A stretch of DNA of 64,000 nt from Rheum nobile. Taxonomy: Eukaryota; Streptophyta; Magnoliopsida; Caryophyllales; Polygonaceae. The translations under genes and the position numbers were made by a program. The notes beneath the pieces are model-generated. The model made no database searches, was not told where the DNA came from, and worked only from the letters and a program-made list of their open reading frames with translations. The stretch spans positions 3,224,001 through 3,288,000 of the forward strand of contig WOAB01000041.1 of assembly GCA_027886185.1 (NCBI GenBank), given 5' to 3'. Positions 32,200-43,028 of this stretch are shown here, one piece after another. The number at the start of each line of letters is the position of its first letter. Position 1 is the stretch's first letter.

Positions 32200-32211
32200 G
32201 CTCTGATACCA
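32200..32211 (-). other. Primer binding site of element F
   Basis: TGGTATCAGAGC on the minus strand, two bases inside the 5' LTR. Confidence 0.95.
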
Positions 32212-32213
32212 AT

Positions 32214-33121
32214 TGTTGGATCGTTAGAGTTACGTCTGAGGGAACAAAGGCTTTGTTCCCACAGAAGGCACAGCGGAACAATATAGCAGGAAAGATAACG
32301 AACGAACTCACGATATATAGTGGAAATCCTGATTGGCAAAACTAGCTTCTCAAGGAAAAACCACTACCTTCAAGCTTCCGCTTGAGAGGATTTTGAAGCG
32401 CCTACTTGTCTTATTGATTTCTTGTTCGATTACACTTGTATCCTGGACTTCAACCTCTAGACTTCCCACCTAGATTTGAAACCTCTTCTACAACGATGAA
32501 TCGAACTCAACCCTCAAAGACTCACAAACACTTCACTCTCTTTTTCTTTTCTTTTCGTTTGATGCCCCGAGTTCGTACATAGAAATGAATCCCACACTCC
32601 TATAAATACAACTCATCTAAACCCTAATCGTAACAAGATAAGATTTCTCCAAATAAGGTAACAAGAAGATATGATTTGATTGAAGAAATAATATCCCAAC
32701 CGTCTATATTAATTAAAGAAAAGATTCCTTAAATTAATATAACCGGATAAGATATAATCCCCTCTCTCCAATTATCTTATCTTAGGAAAGATTTCCTAAG
32801 ATAAAACAATCGGGCTTCTCTCTCTCCATATCTTCTCGATCGGCTTTAATCCTTGCAGCCGAAGTCTTTCATCCTTTACCGCGTGTGCTTCTTGATTTGT
32901 TTCCATAATTCAGCACGCTGGATTTCTTCCTTCCATTCACAGCTTTGATCTTGTTCGTCACTGTTGTTCCTTGAGAGGTAACAAAGAACATGAACAGAGC
33001 TTTGTTCCCTCTGAGATCCTTTACTGCAATGGTTCCCTGAGATAACTGTCTTTGTTCCTGAAACACTTAGTACCCAGATTTGTTGAATGTTTGTTACCAT
33101 CAAAACCTAAGGAATTCAACA
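32214..33121 (-). repeat. 5' LTR of element F
   Basis: The same 908 bp as 27410-28317 with about 15 substitutions by eye. It ends at the ATGTA duplication. Confidence 0.93.
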
Positions 33122-33126
33122 ATGTA

Positions 33127-33472
33127 CATTGACCAAGCTCATAGAACTAAAGGTAAGAAAATTGACTTTGAGCAGAGAAAGCATGAAAGACCTTTTAGGC
33201 CTAGTCATGGTAAATATGGTCATGTTGTTTACAACCGTGTTTGTTGGCATTGTGGTAAAAATGGTCATTATATTCATGAATGCATTCATAAGAAAAGACA
33301 AATTGAGGAAAATTCTAAGAAAATGAACTTCAAGATGAATAATAAAAAGAAGATGCATACTATTGTTGACTTGAGTGATCCTTATTACTATGCTCCTGCT
33401 CCTAAATCAAATAGGAATTGTCAAACTAATTTACCCAGAAAAGCTAAGCTTGGCTGGGTTCAAAAAGCTTAA
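33127..33472 (+). pseudogene. gag of element E, C-terminal part
   Basis: The frame resumes after F with IDQAHRTKGKKIDFEQRKH and an intact zinc knuckle CWHCGKNGHYIHEC, and ends in LGWVQKA followed by TAA at 33470-33472. The pol frame starts in a different register just downstream, after the tract TTTCCCTTGTGCAG. Confidence 0.9.
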
Positions 33473-33480
33473 TTTCCCTT

Positions 33481-34955
33481 GTGCAGGACAAAGTGAGGCG
33501 ACAGAACAAATGGTACATAGACAGTTGTTGCTCGTGCCATATGACCGGAAATAGAAGCAAAATGTCCTCACTTCAGCAACACCGCGGAGGGAATATTTCT
33601 TTCGGGGATAAAAGAAAAGGAGCAATCTGTGGAGTTGGTAATGTGAATCTTACAGATCACATCAGGGTAAGTAATGTTCACCTTGTTGAAAATTTGGGTT
33701 TTGATCTAATAAGTGTGTCACAGCTGTGTGATCAAGGAGGCAAAGAGGTTTGCTTTACCTCTAAGGAATGCTCTATGGAAGACAATCAGGAAAAAGTGAT
33801 CTTAAAGGGAAAAAGGTTTAATAATGTCTATGTTATTGATCCAAAATTTGTTCCCAAAGAGAAGATGTGTCTCTCGTCAATTGAAGATCAGACGCATCTA
33901 TGGCATCAGCGACTAGGTCATGCAAGCATTAAGCTAATCCACAAGCTACATCAAAAGGAACTGGTCCGAGGTCTTCCCAAAATCAATGTTGAAAAGTCAG
34001 ATCTTTGTTCTGACTGTGCTCAAGGGAAACAGGTTCGCAGTTCGTTCAAGTCCAAAACATTGGTAAGCTTCTCTAAACCTCTAGAACTCATTCACATGAA
34101 TCTCTGTGGTCCTATGCGAGTTCAAAGCAGTGGTGGAAACAGGTATATTTTGGTACTTATTGATGATTTTTCCAGATTCACTTGGACAATATTCATAAAA
34201 TCTAAAAGTAAAGTCTTTGAAAGGTTAAGAGAACTAGTTCCCTTACTTGAAAAATCTTTGAATGTTTCTCTTCGTGCTATTCGTTCTGACCATGGAACTG
34301 AGTTCGAGAATGGAGACTTTCTAACCTTTTGCAGGGAACATGGAATTGATCACAACTTCTCAGCCCCTTACACCCCACAACAGAACGGGGTTGTCGAGAG
34401 AAAGAATAGGACTTTGGAAGACATTGCTCGCACCATGCTCAACTCGAGTGGTCTCCCGCAGTCCTCTTGGGCAGAAGCTGTTAATGTAACTTGCTACATT
34501 CTGAATCGGGCAATGTTGCGCCCTATGCTTGAGAAGACGTCTTATGAGTTGCTTAGAGGCAGAGTTCCCAACATCTCTCATCTAAGAGTCTTTGGATGCA
34601 AGTGCTTTGTTCACAATAACGGTAAGGACAATCTGGGGAAGTTTGATCCCCGAAGTGATGAAGGAATCTTCATTGGGTATGCTTCCAGTAGCAAAGCATA
34701 CAAGGTCTTCAACAAACAGACTAAAAAGGTAGAGGAAAGTATTCATGTTATTTTCAATGAAAAATTGCCCTTAAAGTTTGTGCAGGATCCCTAAGTTCCT
34801 TCAGAAGATCCATTCCAAAGGTCAAATGAAGAATCAGATGATGAAGCTCCCTCCAAGCATAACTCCTATCCCAACATGGCTGGTCATTCTTCGCCCACAG
34901 TTCCCTCAATTGTGGTTGATCCAAAACCTACAACATCTTCTGACAGCACTCCAGT
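33481..34955 (+). pseudogene. Protease and integrase of element E
   Basis: A long frame to 34794 holds the protease motif with its catalytic Gly changed (DSCCS instead of DSGCS), the GAG-pre-integrase zinc region (LWHQRLGHAS ... CSDC), and the integrase core. The first catalytic Asp is changed (HMNLCGP versus HMDLCGP in A and C); the second Asp (RSDHGTEF) and the Glu (PQQNGVVERKN) remain. A TAA at about 34792 ends the frame, and the linker goes on to 34955, where a solo LTR interrupts. Both enzymes would be inactive. Confidence 0.92.
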
Positions 34956-35686
34956 TGTTGTGCGTAAGCACATGCCAAGATCCGTACAGTACAAGACGAA
35001 GGGCGCCAAGACTTTGGTTTTGCAATTTCTTGGCTAAGCTCTCTTAGATAGGACATTTGATGTGTTTGATTGTGACTCTAAACAATAGCTTGATGGAGAT
35101 TTGACTCAAAACGGGAAATGGATATAACTCTCATGAAGAGGTTCATGAAGAGTCTGGGATAAGTATCTCTCGACCCTTGGATGCGACTCACCAAGAACCT
35201 TGAGACAAGGTTGAACACTCATGGATACGACACACCACGATCACTCAACCGCCTTCGGATATGACACACCAAAGGGCGTTTCGGATACGACTCACCGAAA
35301 CAAGACTAAGGGTTCGAGGATAGGTACCACCTCGAAAACCATCGCCATGAAGCTTAAGATGACAAACACTCTCGTTTTTACTCCAAATCAAGCTTAAGAA
35401 AATACATAGCTCGGCAACCATTATATAGGTGCCAAAATGAAAATAAGAAAATCACATAATAAACCCACTAACTAGCCACTAAGCCTAGCACTACGTAGGC
35501 CACTACTTTACCCACTTAACTAGCTTAACTACCTAGCTAATTAATGAAAATAGAAATAACAAAACAAACAAAACACAAGTCAATTATCTTCCTAAATTGC
35601 CCCATTACGTCCATGCAGCTTGGTTGATCCTTCATCTTCGTTGCACCGGCCTTGGTATGTCCTTGATGTGACTCATGGTCACATCA
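34956..35686. repeat. Solo LTR (731 bp) inside element E
   Basis: Begins TGTTGTGCGTAAG and ends GGTCACATCA, with the 5-bp duplication CCAGT at 34951-34955 and 35687-35691. There is no second copy and no primer site, so it is a solo LTR left by recombination between the two LTRs of a former element. Orientation is uncertain. The full family is not in this window. Confidence 0.8.
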
Positions 35687-36175
35687 CCAGTTCCCTCCAT
35701 CCCTCAAGATGTTGTTGTTGCTTCAATTCCCTCCATTCCTCAAACTTATGAGGAAGCTCATGCTCATGTGGTTGATCCAACTGCATCCTCTTCCATTGCT
35801 GCTGAATCCGCTGATGCTGAAGTTCCTGGAACAGACTTGATCATTCCTAACAGAGATAAAAGACCCCTCAAGCATCCTGTCAGGTATGGTTTTGAGGATA
35901 TGACCTATTGTGATTTCAATGCATTTTTGTCTCGTATAGAACCAAAGAACATCACGGAGGCTCTGAAAGATGTTGACTGGATTCAAGCCATGCAAGAGGA
36001 ACTTCACCAGTTTGAAAGGAACAAAGTATGGAGACTAGTTCCTTCCCCTCGAAACAGACATATCATAGGAACTAGGTGGGTATTTCGCAACAAGTTGGAT
36101 GATTCAGGTGCAGTATCAAGGAACAAGGCTCGCTTGGTAGCTCAAGGCTATAATCAACAAGAAGGAATTGACTAT
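35687..36175 (+). pseudogene. Linker and start of reverse transcriptase of element E
   Basis: The frame carries the integrase-RT linker and then the RT start (ALKDVDWIQAMQEELHQFER, WRLVPSPRNRHIIGTRWVFR), ending at QQEGIDY where element G inserts after the base-duplication ACTAT (36171-36175). Frame and sequence continue at 41751. Confidence 0.92.
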
Positions 36176-37517
36176 TGATGAAGGCTAAAGTCGTGATGCC
36201 CAATCAAAGTAAATCCTTAAAAACCTAAACTAGTAGAATAGGGAAGCAAGGGTCGAATCCCACAGGGAGGAGTTATCTTTCTTAATGCGAATTAGTGTGT
36301 CAAAGTAACAAGGGGGAAATTGGTTGGTTGATTGAATTTCAAGTAAACAAAGTAAAGTAAAAACAAAGGTTGTAATCAATTGGGGAAAAGTACTTAGCCA
36401 GACAAATATCCACCATTCAATTGATTGGTTGATCCTAGATTATCTCTAATTCCTTCCTATGAATGTTCTTATTCCTTTTCTTAAGTTATAAATAGGACAA
36501 ACAGACCCTGAGAATACTAACTATTAAATAACCAGGAAAACCTCCTTGATTCAATTCAACAGCAGCAATGAACACAGGAATTTCAATAGATACATGCAAG
36601 AGTAGCAAACAGTCATACTATTGCATGCAATCAATTCTCTGTACAATAAACCAATCCAAACAGTTCTTAGAATATTACAGTTGCTACTCATGAATAAGGT
36701 AATTCAAACAGTAATTACCAAACCCTAGCAATAGACAATTACTAATATCAACTACTTGCGTCCAACAAGCGAAATCAATAAGAATCGATGGGATGAAGCA
36801 CAAGAGAATCAATACATTCAAAGGAAAAGAAATAGAGTTATAACCTCACAACCGTATATCAAATGAAGGCTTCAATCGTCGGACTAAGCAAAGGGTGCTT
36901 AGTTCTTCATAGTCTCAAAGGGAAAACAATACTGAAAATAATAGTCTAGGATGATGAATGGAGGCTATTGGAACTAGGTTTAAATAAACTAAACCTAAAA
37001 CCAAATATCACAAACATAATCTAAAAGGAAACTAAAATAATCCTATCGGAATAAAGGAAATAAAATAAAAAGAAATAATAAAAGAAAAGTAAATCTTTGG
37101 AAACTCGGACGCGCTGATGACACAGATTTCCGCGATCGCGGCTACAGATTCCGGAATCGCGGAAAATACAATTTTAACCTTCTGAGCTCTCGACTTTTTC
37201 GCGACCGCGGGCAATGGACTTCCGCGATCGCGGAACTTCGGATTTCTTCACTTCGCCTCCCGTCTCTTTGCCGCGACCGCGGCCATGGCCTCCGCGACCG
37301 CGGTTTTGCTCCTGTAGAACCACTTGGTTCTACTTCTTCGTCTTCTTGGGTGGCTTCCTTCTCTATTCAATATATCTTCATTTAAGCTTCTTCAAACCAT
37401 CATATCTGCACATCTACTCCTCAACTCCAATCTCTACAATACGCTCTAAACATCTCCAAATAGTACCCAAAACACCGTAACAACTCCTAGTTAAACCCTA
37501 TAAAGTAGCACTGATCA
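36176..37517 (-). repeat. 3' LTR of element G
   Basis: TGATGAAGGC to CACTGATCA. It holds six CCGCGATCGCGG-like palindromes at about 37125-37305. Confidence 0.92.
37125..37305. repeat. CCGCGATCGCGG palindromes in 3' LTR of G
   Basis: Six copies of the 12-bp palindrome (CCGCGATCGCGG, CCGCGACCGCGG and close variants), most preceded by TT or CT, stand out in otherwise AT-rich sequence. The same set recurs in the 5' LTR (41354-41533). Confidence 0.85.
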
Positions 37518-37533
37518 AATTCCCCCATGCTTA
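37518..37533 (-). other. Polypurine tract of element G
   Basis: The minus strand reads AAGCATGGGGGAATT before the 3' LTR. Confidence 0.8.
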
Positions 37534-38892
37534 AACCTTGCTCGTCCTCGAGTAAGCTAATGTAAACCTACTCCTCCAATCAAATCCCCAAGGTCTCAAG
37601 AAGCATAGAAAAACCATCTCCACGAAGAATTGCACCTAAACATGAAACTCCAAGGCACCAACACAATAAGCACAACCACAACACACAACCAAGCTTAAAG
37701 GAAAGCAGAGTACTTCCCCCAAGCTTAACCTGAACACCATATAGAGTAATATGATCATCTAATCCTAGCCTCCATCTAACTCCTTATCGCTCCAGAGTGA
37801 CCTACCTAAATCCTCCTTATATCACCTCTTCTTATGTCACCACGCCATGAAAAATGAGGAATCCTAATAATCACTCTTCTTCTTTTCACTCATTTTTCCA
37901 AGGCACCCTTTCGGGTTTTCACCAAGCCACTCATTTCATTTTTCAATAGATGGGCTCACATAAACTCACATCACTCTTGACCAATTATACCCCAGCCTAA
38001 TTCTGGTCCAAGCCACCTGCTTATTACCTAAGCCGCCCTTGCGGGTTTTCGACTTAGCCCAGGATTTTATTTTTGTCTTTTTTCAGTTTTTTTTTTACTT
38101 TTTCTATTTCATTATTTTCTTTTCTCCTCAACGACTAGCAAGTATAGAACACTCCCCCATTCTTAAACATTGCATTGTCCTCAATGTAATGAAAGACCAA
38201 AAAAAATGAAGCACAGGGAAAAGCGGAAAGGTACTCACAACCGTCGCCGAGTTAGCTTGGACTTGGAAGTTGTTGCTGGCGGTATATCAATATAAACACA
38301 TGTCTCTCGTGTCGCGCCGGTCTTCAAACTCAAACTCTACCGTGCAACCAAAAGGAATCCATTGTAAGGTGTAGTGGTATATCAAAGAATCGGGGCTGTA
38401 CGACCTTCAATGAACACAAAAATGGAGCCCAGATGTAATCGTGGTGTGGGCTCTGGTGTTCCTCCCCATCAGCTGTCGAATGTCGGGCCATCATCGTTGC
38501 CAAATAAAATTGTGGGGTGAATGTCTCCTCCTTGGCAGCATGATGCGCACCATCTCTCGTAGTAAAAACTCGGACAGCTGGCCTTCGTAGAACTTTTTTT
38601 TTTCGATTTTTTTTTCGGTCGAGGAGACTTACAGTGGTATTTCCGTGACCGCGGAAAATTTTCCGCGCCTGCGGAAAAGTTACTGGTGCGAGGAACATCG
38701 TCTTCAATTTGGCATCGGGTCTCCTACCTGTAGGTTAGTCTAAACGCAAAAACAAAAATAAAAGCAAAAACGAAATAACACAAAAACAACTAAAGACATG
38801 GAATGAAAAGACAAGAAGAGAAATACATACATCGGGTTGCCTCCCGAGCAGCGCCTTAGTTATTGTCGGGGCTCGACATAATGCTCTCCTAC
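37534..38892 (-). other. 3' interior of element G, no gene
   Basis: Unassigned sequence where RT, RNase H and integrase would stand. It contains GCGGGTTTTCG and AAGCCACTCAT-like repeats (37900-38060) and two palindromes near 38645-38680. The minus frame 38707-38330 is not convincing. Confidence 0.6.
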
Positions 38893-39225
38893 TCAACTCG
38901 GGTTGCTCACATCAATGGAGAGCTCAGGGTTACCATCCGGAGGGTGTCTCTTTGCATCATCTAAGTTGAATCCGACCCTCATTCTCCTGTACGTCATGGT
39001 GAGTGGACCATTGTTCACATCAATGATTGCACTTGCCATCTTCAGAAACGGCCTACCCAACATCTCAGGGGCTGCATGTTTGTCCTGACCCGTATCCAGC
39101 ATGTAGAATTCCGCCATTTGAATCATGGTCTCCTTCTTGTGCTTCTCCTTCGGCTTCTTCTTGATCTTGTGCAGCGCCTTTAAAAACCCCGTGCAGTGAG
39201 GGATGCTGTTTGCCAGTTTGACCAA
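38893..39225 (-). pseudogene. Protease-region remnant of element G
   Basis: The minus frame contains YMLDTGQDKHAAPEMLGRPF and the neighbouring ASAIIDVNNGPLTM, a pattern (LGRPFL ... AIIDV..G.L) found in the aspartic protease region of Athila/Tat-type Ty3 elements. The upstream catalytic part is missing or altered, and nothing downstream continues into RT. It ends at 38893. The basis is the recognisable family pattern. Confidence 0.65.
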
Positions 39226-39327
39226 AGGAACGTTTGCCTCGCAGTTACTGAAGGTCTCATAATTCTCTTTGTTGTTCTTCAGCCTTCGAGTATCCTTCAG
39301 AGCCTCAGGGAAAAGGAGCGGGAGGCT

Positions 39328-39879
39328 TCAACGAACTGATCGGGGGAAAATTGGGCCGAACGTAAGCATCAGGAACAGCCTCGATATCATTTGGAGCTCC
39401 AGGAGGTTTGCCACGATCGCGGACTTCCTCTCCGCAGTCGCGGATATCTTCGAGCGAGTCTTCGTCCCAGGGGCTGTTCCGCGATCGCGGAAATCCGTCC
39501 GCGGTCGCGGAAAATCATCGAGCAGCTCCTCTTCAGTAGCGACTTTTCCGCGAGCGCAGAAATCTGGCCGCGGTCGCGGAAATTTGCCGATTTTTAACTC
39601 CTCTTCAGCAACAAATCCGCGGTCGCGGCCCTCTTCCTCGCGGTCGCAGCATTCTTCCTGTTCCCGGAAAAAATCTTCTTCAGAGAGAACTTTGCGGTCT
39701 CGGACATCGTCTGGAATTCCCAGCTCCTCAGTGAGCAAACCGCGGTCGCGGCACACCTCCCGCGGTCTCGGTTTCTCTTCTGCAGACATCTCGCTGTCTT
39801 CTTCACCCGTCTCATTAATTTGTTCTTCCCTTTCAGCTAAGGGGGTGACATGCTGCTGCTCAATACTTTGTAGGGTCAT
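39328..39879 (-). pseudogene. Acidic and Arg-rich spacer ORF of G, made of palindromes
   Basis: A 183-residue minus frame between the gag remnant and the protease remnant. Its repeated blocks, such as FPRPRPDFCARG and FPRPRTDFRDRG, arise from about 11 copies of the palindrome family. Glu/Asp-rich spacers separate them. Because the repeated DNA is also in the non-coding LTRs, the peptide pattern is probably a by-product of DNA repeat spread. It resembles no domain I know. Confidence 0.5.
39400..39775. repeat. CCGCGGTCGCGG palindromes in interior of G
   Basis: About 11 copies, including CCGCGATCGCGG, CCGCGGTCGCGG and single-base variants, spaced irregularly by roughly 15-60 bp. Confidence 0.85.
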
Positions 39880-39897
39880 TGAAAAGGCATTCTCTCT

Positions 39898-40361
39898 CTA
39901 GTGCACTACTGGTTGAGATAGTAGTTTTGCCGACGCCCTGTCCTCCATTCTGCTCATTGCTTGAGTCATTTGCCCAATCTGAATCTTCGAGTCCTGGGTA
40001 CTGGACTTCATCACTTGTTCAAGTTGGATCATTTGTTGCGTAAAAGATCGAAGCATATCCTCAGTAGACATGGAGGAGCTTGGATTGGGCATCGGTGGTC
40101 TATGCTTGTAGGCTGATAGTACGAATGTGGCTCCGGATAGAACTCCTGGTAGTCATGACCATAAAAAGGGTATTGATGGTTCCCATAACTCGAATTGGGG
40201 ATATCTCTCCACCCTGGAGTGTATGCACAGGAGTATGGATCATATTGCGGCTCCTGTTGGAATTGGGGTAATCTTTCCATCTCTGTATCACAAGCTAGAA
40301 GTGGAGAGTCAGTAGCACGGGTGTGGACCGTAAGATAGGTCCACACAAAAAATTGACACAC
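39898..40361 (-). pseudogene. gag C-terminal remnant of element G, frameshifted
   Basis: Two overlapping minus frames. One (40361-40029) has PQYDPYSCAYTPGWRDIPNS, similar to the YNPGWRDHPN region of Athila-like gag. The other (40092-39898) has the helical part MLRSFTQQMIQLEQVMKSS and QIGQMTQAMSRMEDRA, the usual next part of such gags. A frameshift near 40060-40090 separates them. The N-terminal capsid is missing: these sequences begin almost directly after the primer site. Confidence 0.7.
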
Positions 40362-40383
40362 AAAGAAAAATTAAAACTTGCCT

Positions 40384-40400
40384 CCCCGGCAACGGCGCCA
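40384..40400 (-). other. Primer binding site of element G (tRNA-Asp type)
   Basis: The minus strand reads TGGCGCCGTTGCCGGGG, four bases inside the 5' LTR. The same site occurs in H. Confidence 0.9.
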
Positions 40401-40404
40401 ATTT

Positions 40405-41745
40405 TGATGAAGGCTAAAGTCGTGATGCCCAATCAAAGTAAATCCTTAAAAACCTAAACTAGTAGAATAGAGAAGCAAGGGTCGAATCCCACAGGGATGA
40501 GTTATCTTTATTAATGCAAATTAGTGTGTCAAAGTAACAAGGGGGGAATTGGTTGGTTGATTGAATTTCAAGTAAACAAAGTAAAGTAAAAACAAAGGTT
40601 GTAATCAATTGGGGAAAAGTACTTAGCCAGACAATATCCACCATTCAATTGATTGGTTGATCCTAGATTATCTCTAATTTCTTCCTATGAATGTTCTTAT
40701 TCATTTTCTTAAGTTATAAACAGGACAAACAGACCCTGAGAATACTAACTATTAAATAACCAGGAAAACCTCATTGATTCAATTCAACAGCAGCAATGAA
40801 CACAGGAATTTCAATAGATACATGCAAGAGTAGCAAACAGTCATACTATTGCATGCAATCAATTCTCTCTATAATAAACCAGTCCAAACAGTTCTTAGAA
40901 TATTGCAGTTGCTACTCATGAATAAGGTAACTCAAACAGTAATTACCAAACCCTAGCAATAGACAATTACTAATATCAACTAGTTGCATCCAACAAGCGA
41001 AATCAATAAGAATCGATGGGATGAAGCACAAGAGAATCAATACATTCAAAGGAAAAGAAATAGAGTTATAACCTCACAACCGTATATCAAATGAAGGCTT
41101 CAATCGTCGGACTAAGCAAAGGGTGCTTAGTTCTTCATAGTCTCAAAGGGAAAACAATACTGAAAATTATAGTCTAGGATGATGAATGGAGGTTATTGGA
41201 ACTAGGTTTAAATAAACTAAACCTAAAACCAAAGATCACAAACATAATCTAAAAGTAAACTAAAATAATCCTACCGGAATAAAGGAAATAAAATAAAAAG
41301 AAATAATAAAAGAAAAGTAAATCTTCAGAAACTCGGACGCGCTGATGACACAGATTTCCGCGATCGCGGCTACAGATTCTGCGATCGCGGAAAATACAAT
41401 TTTAACCTTCCGAGCTCTCGACTTTTTTGCGACCGCGAGCAATGGACTTCCGCGATCGTGGAACTTCGGATTTCTTCACTTCGCCTCCCGTCTCTTTGCC
41501 GCGACCGCGGCCATGGCCTCCGCGACCGCGGTTTTGCTCATGTAGAACCACTTGGTTCTACTTCTTCGTCTTCTTGGGTGGATTCCTTCTCTCTTCAATA
41601 TATCTCCATTTAAGCTTCTCAAAACCACCATATCTGCACATCTACTCCTCAACTCCGATCTCTACAATACGCTCTAAACATCTTCAAATGGTACCCAAAA
41701 CACCGTAACAACTCCTAGTTAAACCCTACAAAGTAGCGTTGATCA
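40405..41745 (-). repeat. 5' LTR of element G
   Basis: Matches the left LTR over its whole length with few differences, including the six palindromes at about 41354-41533. It ends GTTGATCA at the ACTAT duplication. Confidence 0.92.
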
Positions 41746-41750
41746 ACTAT

Positions 41751-43028
41751 GATGAGACCTTTGCCCCTGTGGAGAGATTGGAGGCCATTAGACTACTCAT
41801 TGCGTATGTCTCTCACAAAGGTTTTAAGCTATACCAAATGGACATGAAGACTGTATTTCTCAATGGAATTATTCAAGAAGAGGTATATGTCAAGCAACCT
41901 CCAGCATTCGAAGATGATGATCACCCTGACCATGTCTACTTTCTGGACAAGGCTCTCTATGGTCTTAAGCAAGCTCCTCGAGCTTGGTATGATCGTCTTG
42001 CCTAGTTCCTAACAGCCAATGGCTATCAACGTGGTGTGATTGACAAAACTCTGTTCATCCTGGAAGTCAACGGTGAGATTCTTGTGGTTCAGGTATATGT
42101 TGATGATATCATCTTTGGTTCCACTAACTTGGATCTTGTAGAAAAGTTCAAAAATCTGATGAGCAGCGAGTTTGAAATGAGTATGATTGGGGAACTATCC
42201 TTCTTTCTGGGACTGCAAGTCACTCAGAAGGATGATGGCATTCAAATCCATCAACAGAAATATCTTAAGGAACTCCTGAAGAAGTTTAAAATGGATTCTA
42301 GCAAAGCCATCTCAACCCCCATTTCCCCAGCCACTCGTCTCACTGCTAATCATTCAAGACAGAAAGTGGAAGAAAAGCTATATCGGGGCATGATTGGTTC
42401 CCTGATGTATCTAACTGCAAGTAGGCCATATATTGTTTTCTCTGTTTGCTTGTGTGCCAGGTTTCAAGCTGATCCAAGGGAATCTCACTTATCTGAAGTG
42501 AAGCGCATATTTCGCTATCTCAAGGGAACGGACGACCTATGTCTTCGGTATCCTAAGAATTTCCATTTCAATCTTCTTGGATACACAGATGCTGACTACG
42601 CATGCTACTTGGTTGATCGGAAGAGCACATCTGGCATAGCACAGTTCCTTGGACCATGTTTAGTCTCTTGGGGCTCTAAGAAGCAGAATTTTGTCGCTCT
42701 CTCCACCACCGAAGCCGAATACATTGCAGCTGCCGCCTGCTGTTCCCAACTTTTGTGGCTCAAGCAACAACTTACAGACTTTGGTATGTCTTTTGGTCCT
42801 CTTAAGATTCTTTGTGATAATACTAGTGCAATCAATATTTCTAAGAATCATGTGCATCACACTAGGACCAAGCATATAGACATTAGGCATCACTTCTTGC
42901 GTGATCATGTTGAAAAAGGAAACATTTTGCTAGAACACTATAGTACTGAAGATCAAATTGCCGATATATTAAATCGAGAACCTTTTGAGACCTTAAGGTT
43001 ACTTCTGAGAATGATTTCCCTAAACTAG
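41751..43028 (+). pseudogene. Reverse transcriptase and RNase H of element E
   Basis: The frame resumes with DETFAPVERLEAIRLL. RT carries its active-site motif YVDDIIFGS (about 42096-42122), and RNase H shows YTDADYA and STTEAEYIAAA, then the HTRTKHIDIRHHFLRDHV region at the end. A TAG at about 42003-42005 interrupts RT, and a small deletion near 42970 removes a few residues before the terminal PFETLRL. The normal stop is at 43026-43028. Confidence 0.92.

Larger units (their letters stand above)
27410..33121 (-). mobile_element. Non-autonomous Copia element F with gag but no pol (TR-GAG type)
   Basis: Two 908-bp LTRs (27410-28317, 32214-33121) and the 5-bp duplication ATGTA (27405-27409, 33122-33126) define a complete 5712-bp insertion on the minus strand. 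The tRNA-Met primer site and purine tract are intact. The interior encodes a long gag and then, where protease should begin, passes into 1.8 kb without protease, integrase, RT or RNase H. About 15 differences between LTRs are visible, so it is younger than E. Confidence 0.9.
36176..41745 (-). mobile_element. Ty3/Athila-like non-autonomous element G
   Basis: LTRs of 1342 and 1341 bp (36176-37517, 40405-41745) are flanked by ACTAT (36171-36175, 41746-41750). The primer site beside the right LTR (minus strand TGGCGCCGTTGCCGGGG) is the tRNA-Asp type used by Athila/Tat elements. The 2.9-kb interior keeps only gag C-terminal and protease-region remnants, with no RT, RNase H or integrase. The LTRs and interior share a large set of CCGCGATCGCGG-type palindromes. 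The LTRs are close to identical, so insertion is recent. Confidence 0.88.

Noticed and set aside
38330..38707. Minus ORF of 125 codons in element G as a gene
   Set aside because: No family pattern; it overlaps the palindrome region and low-complexity T runs.
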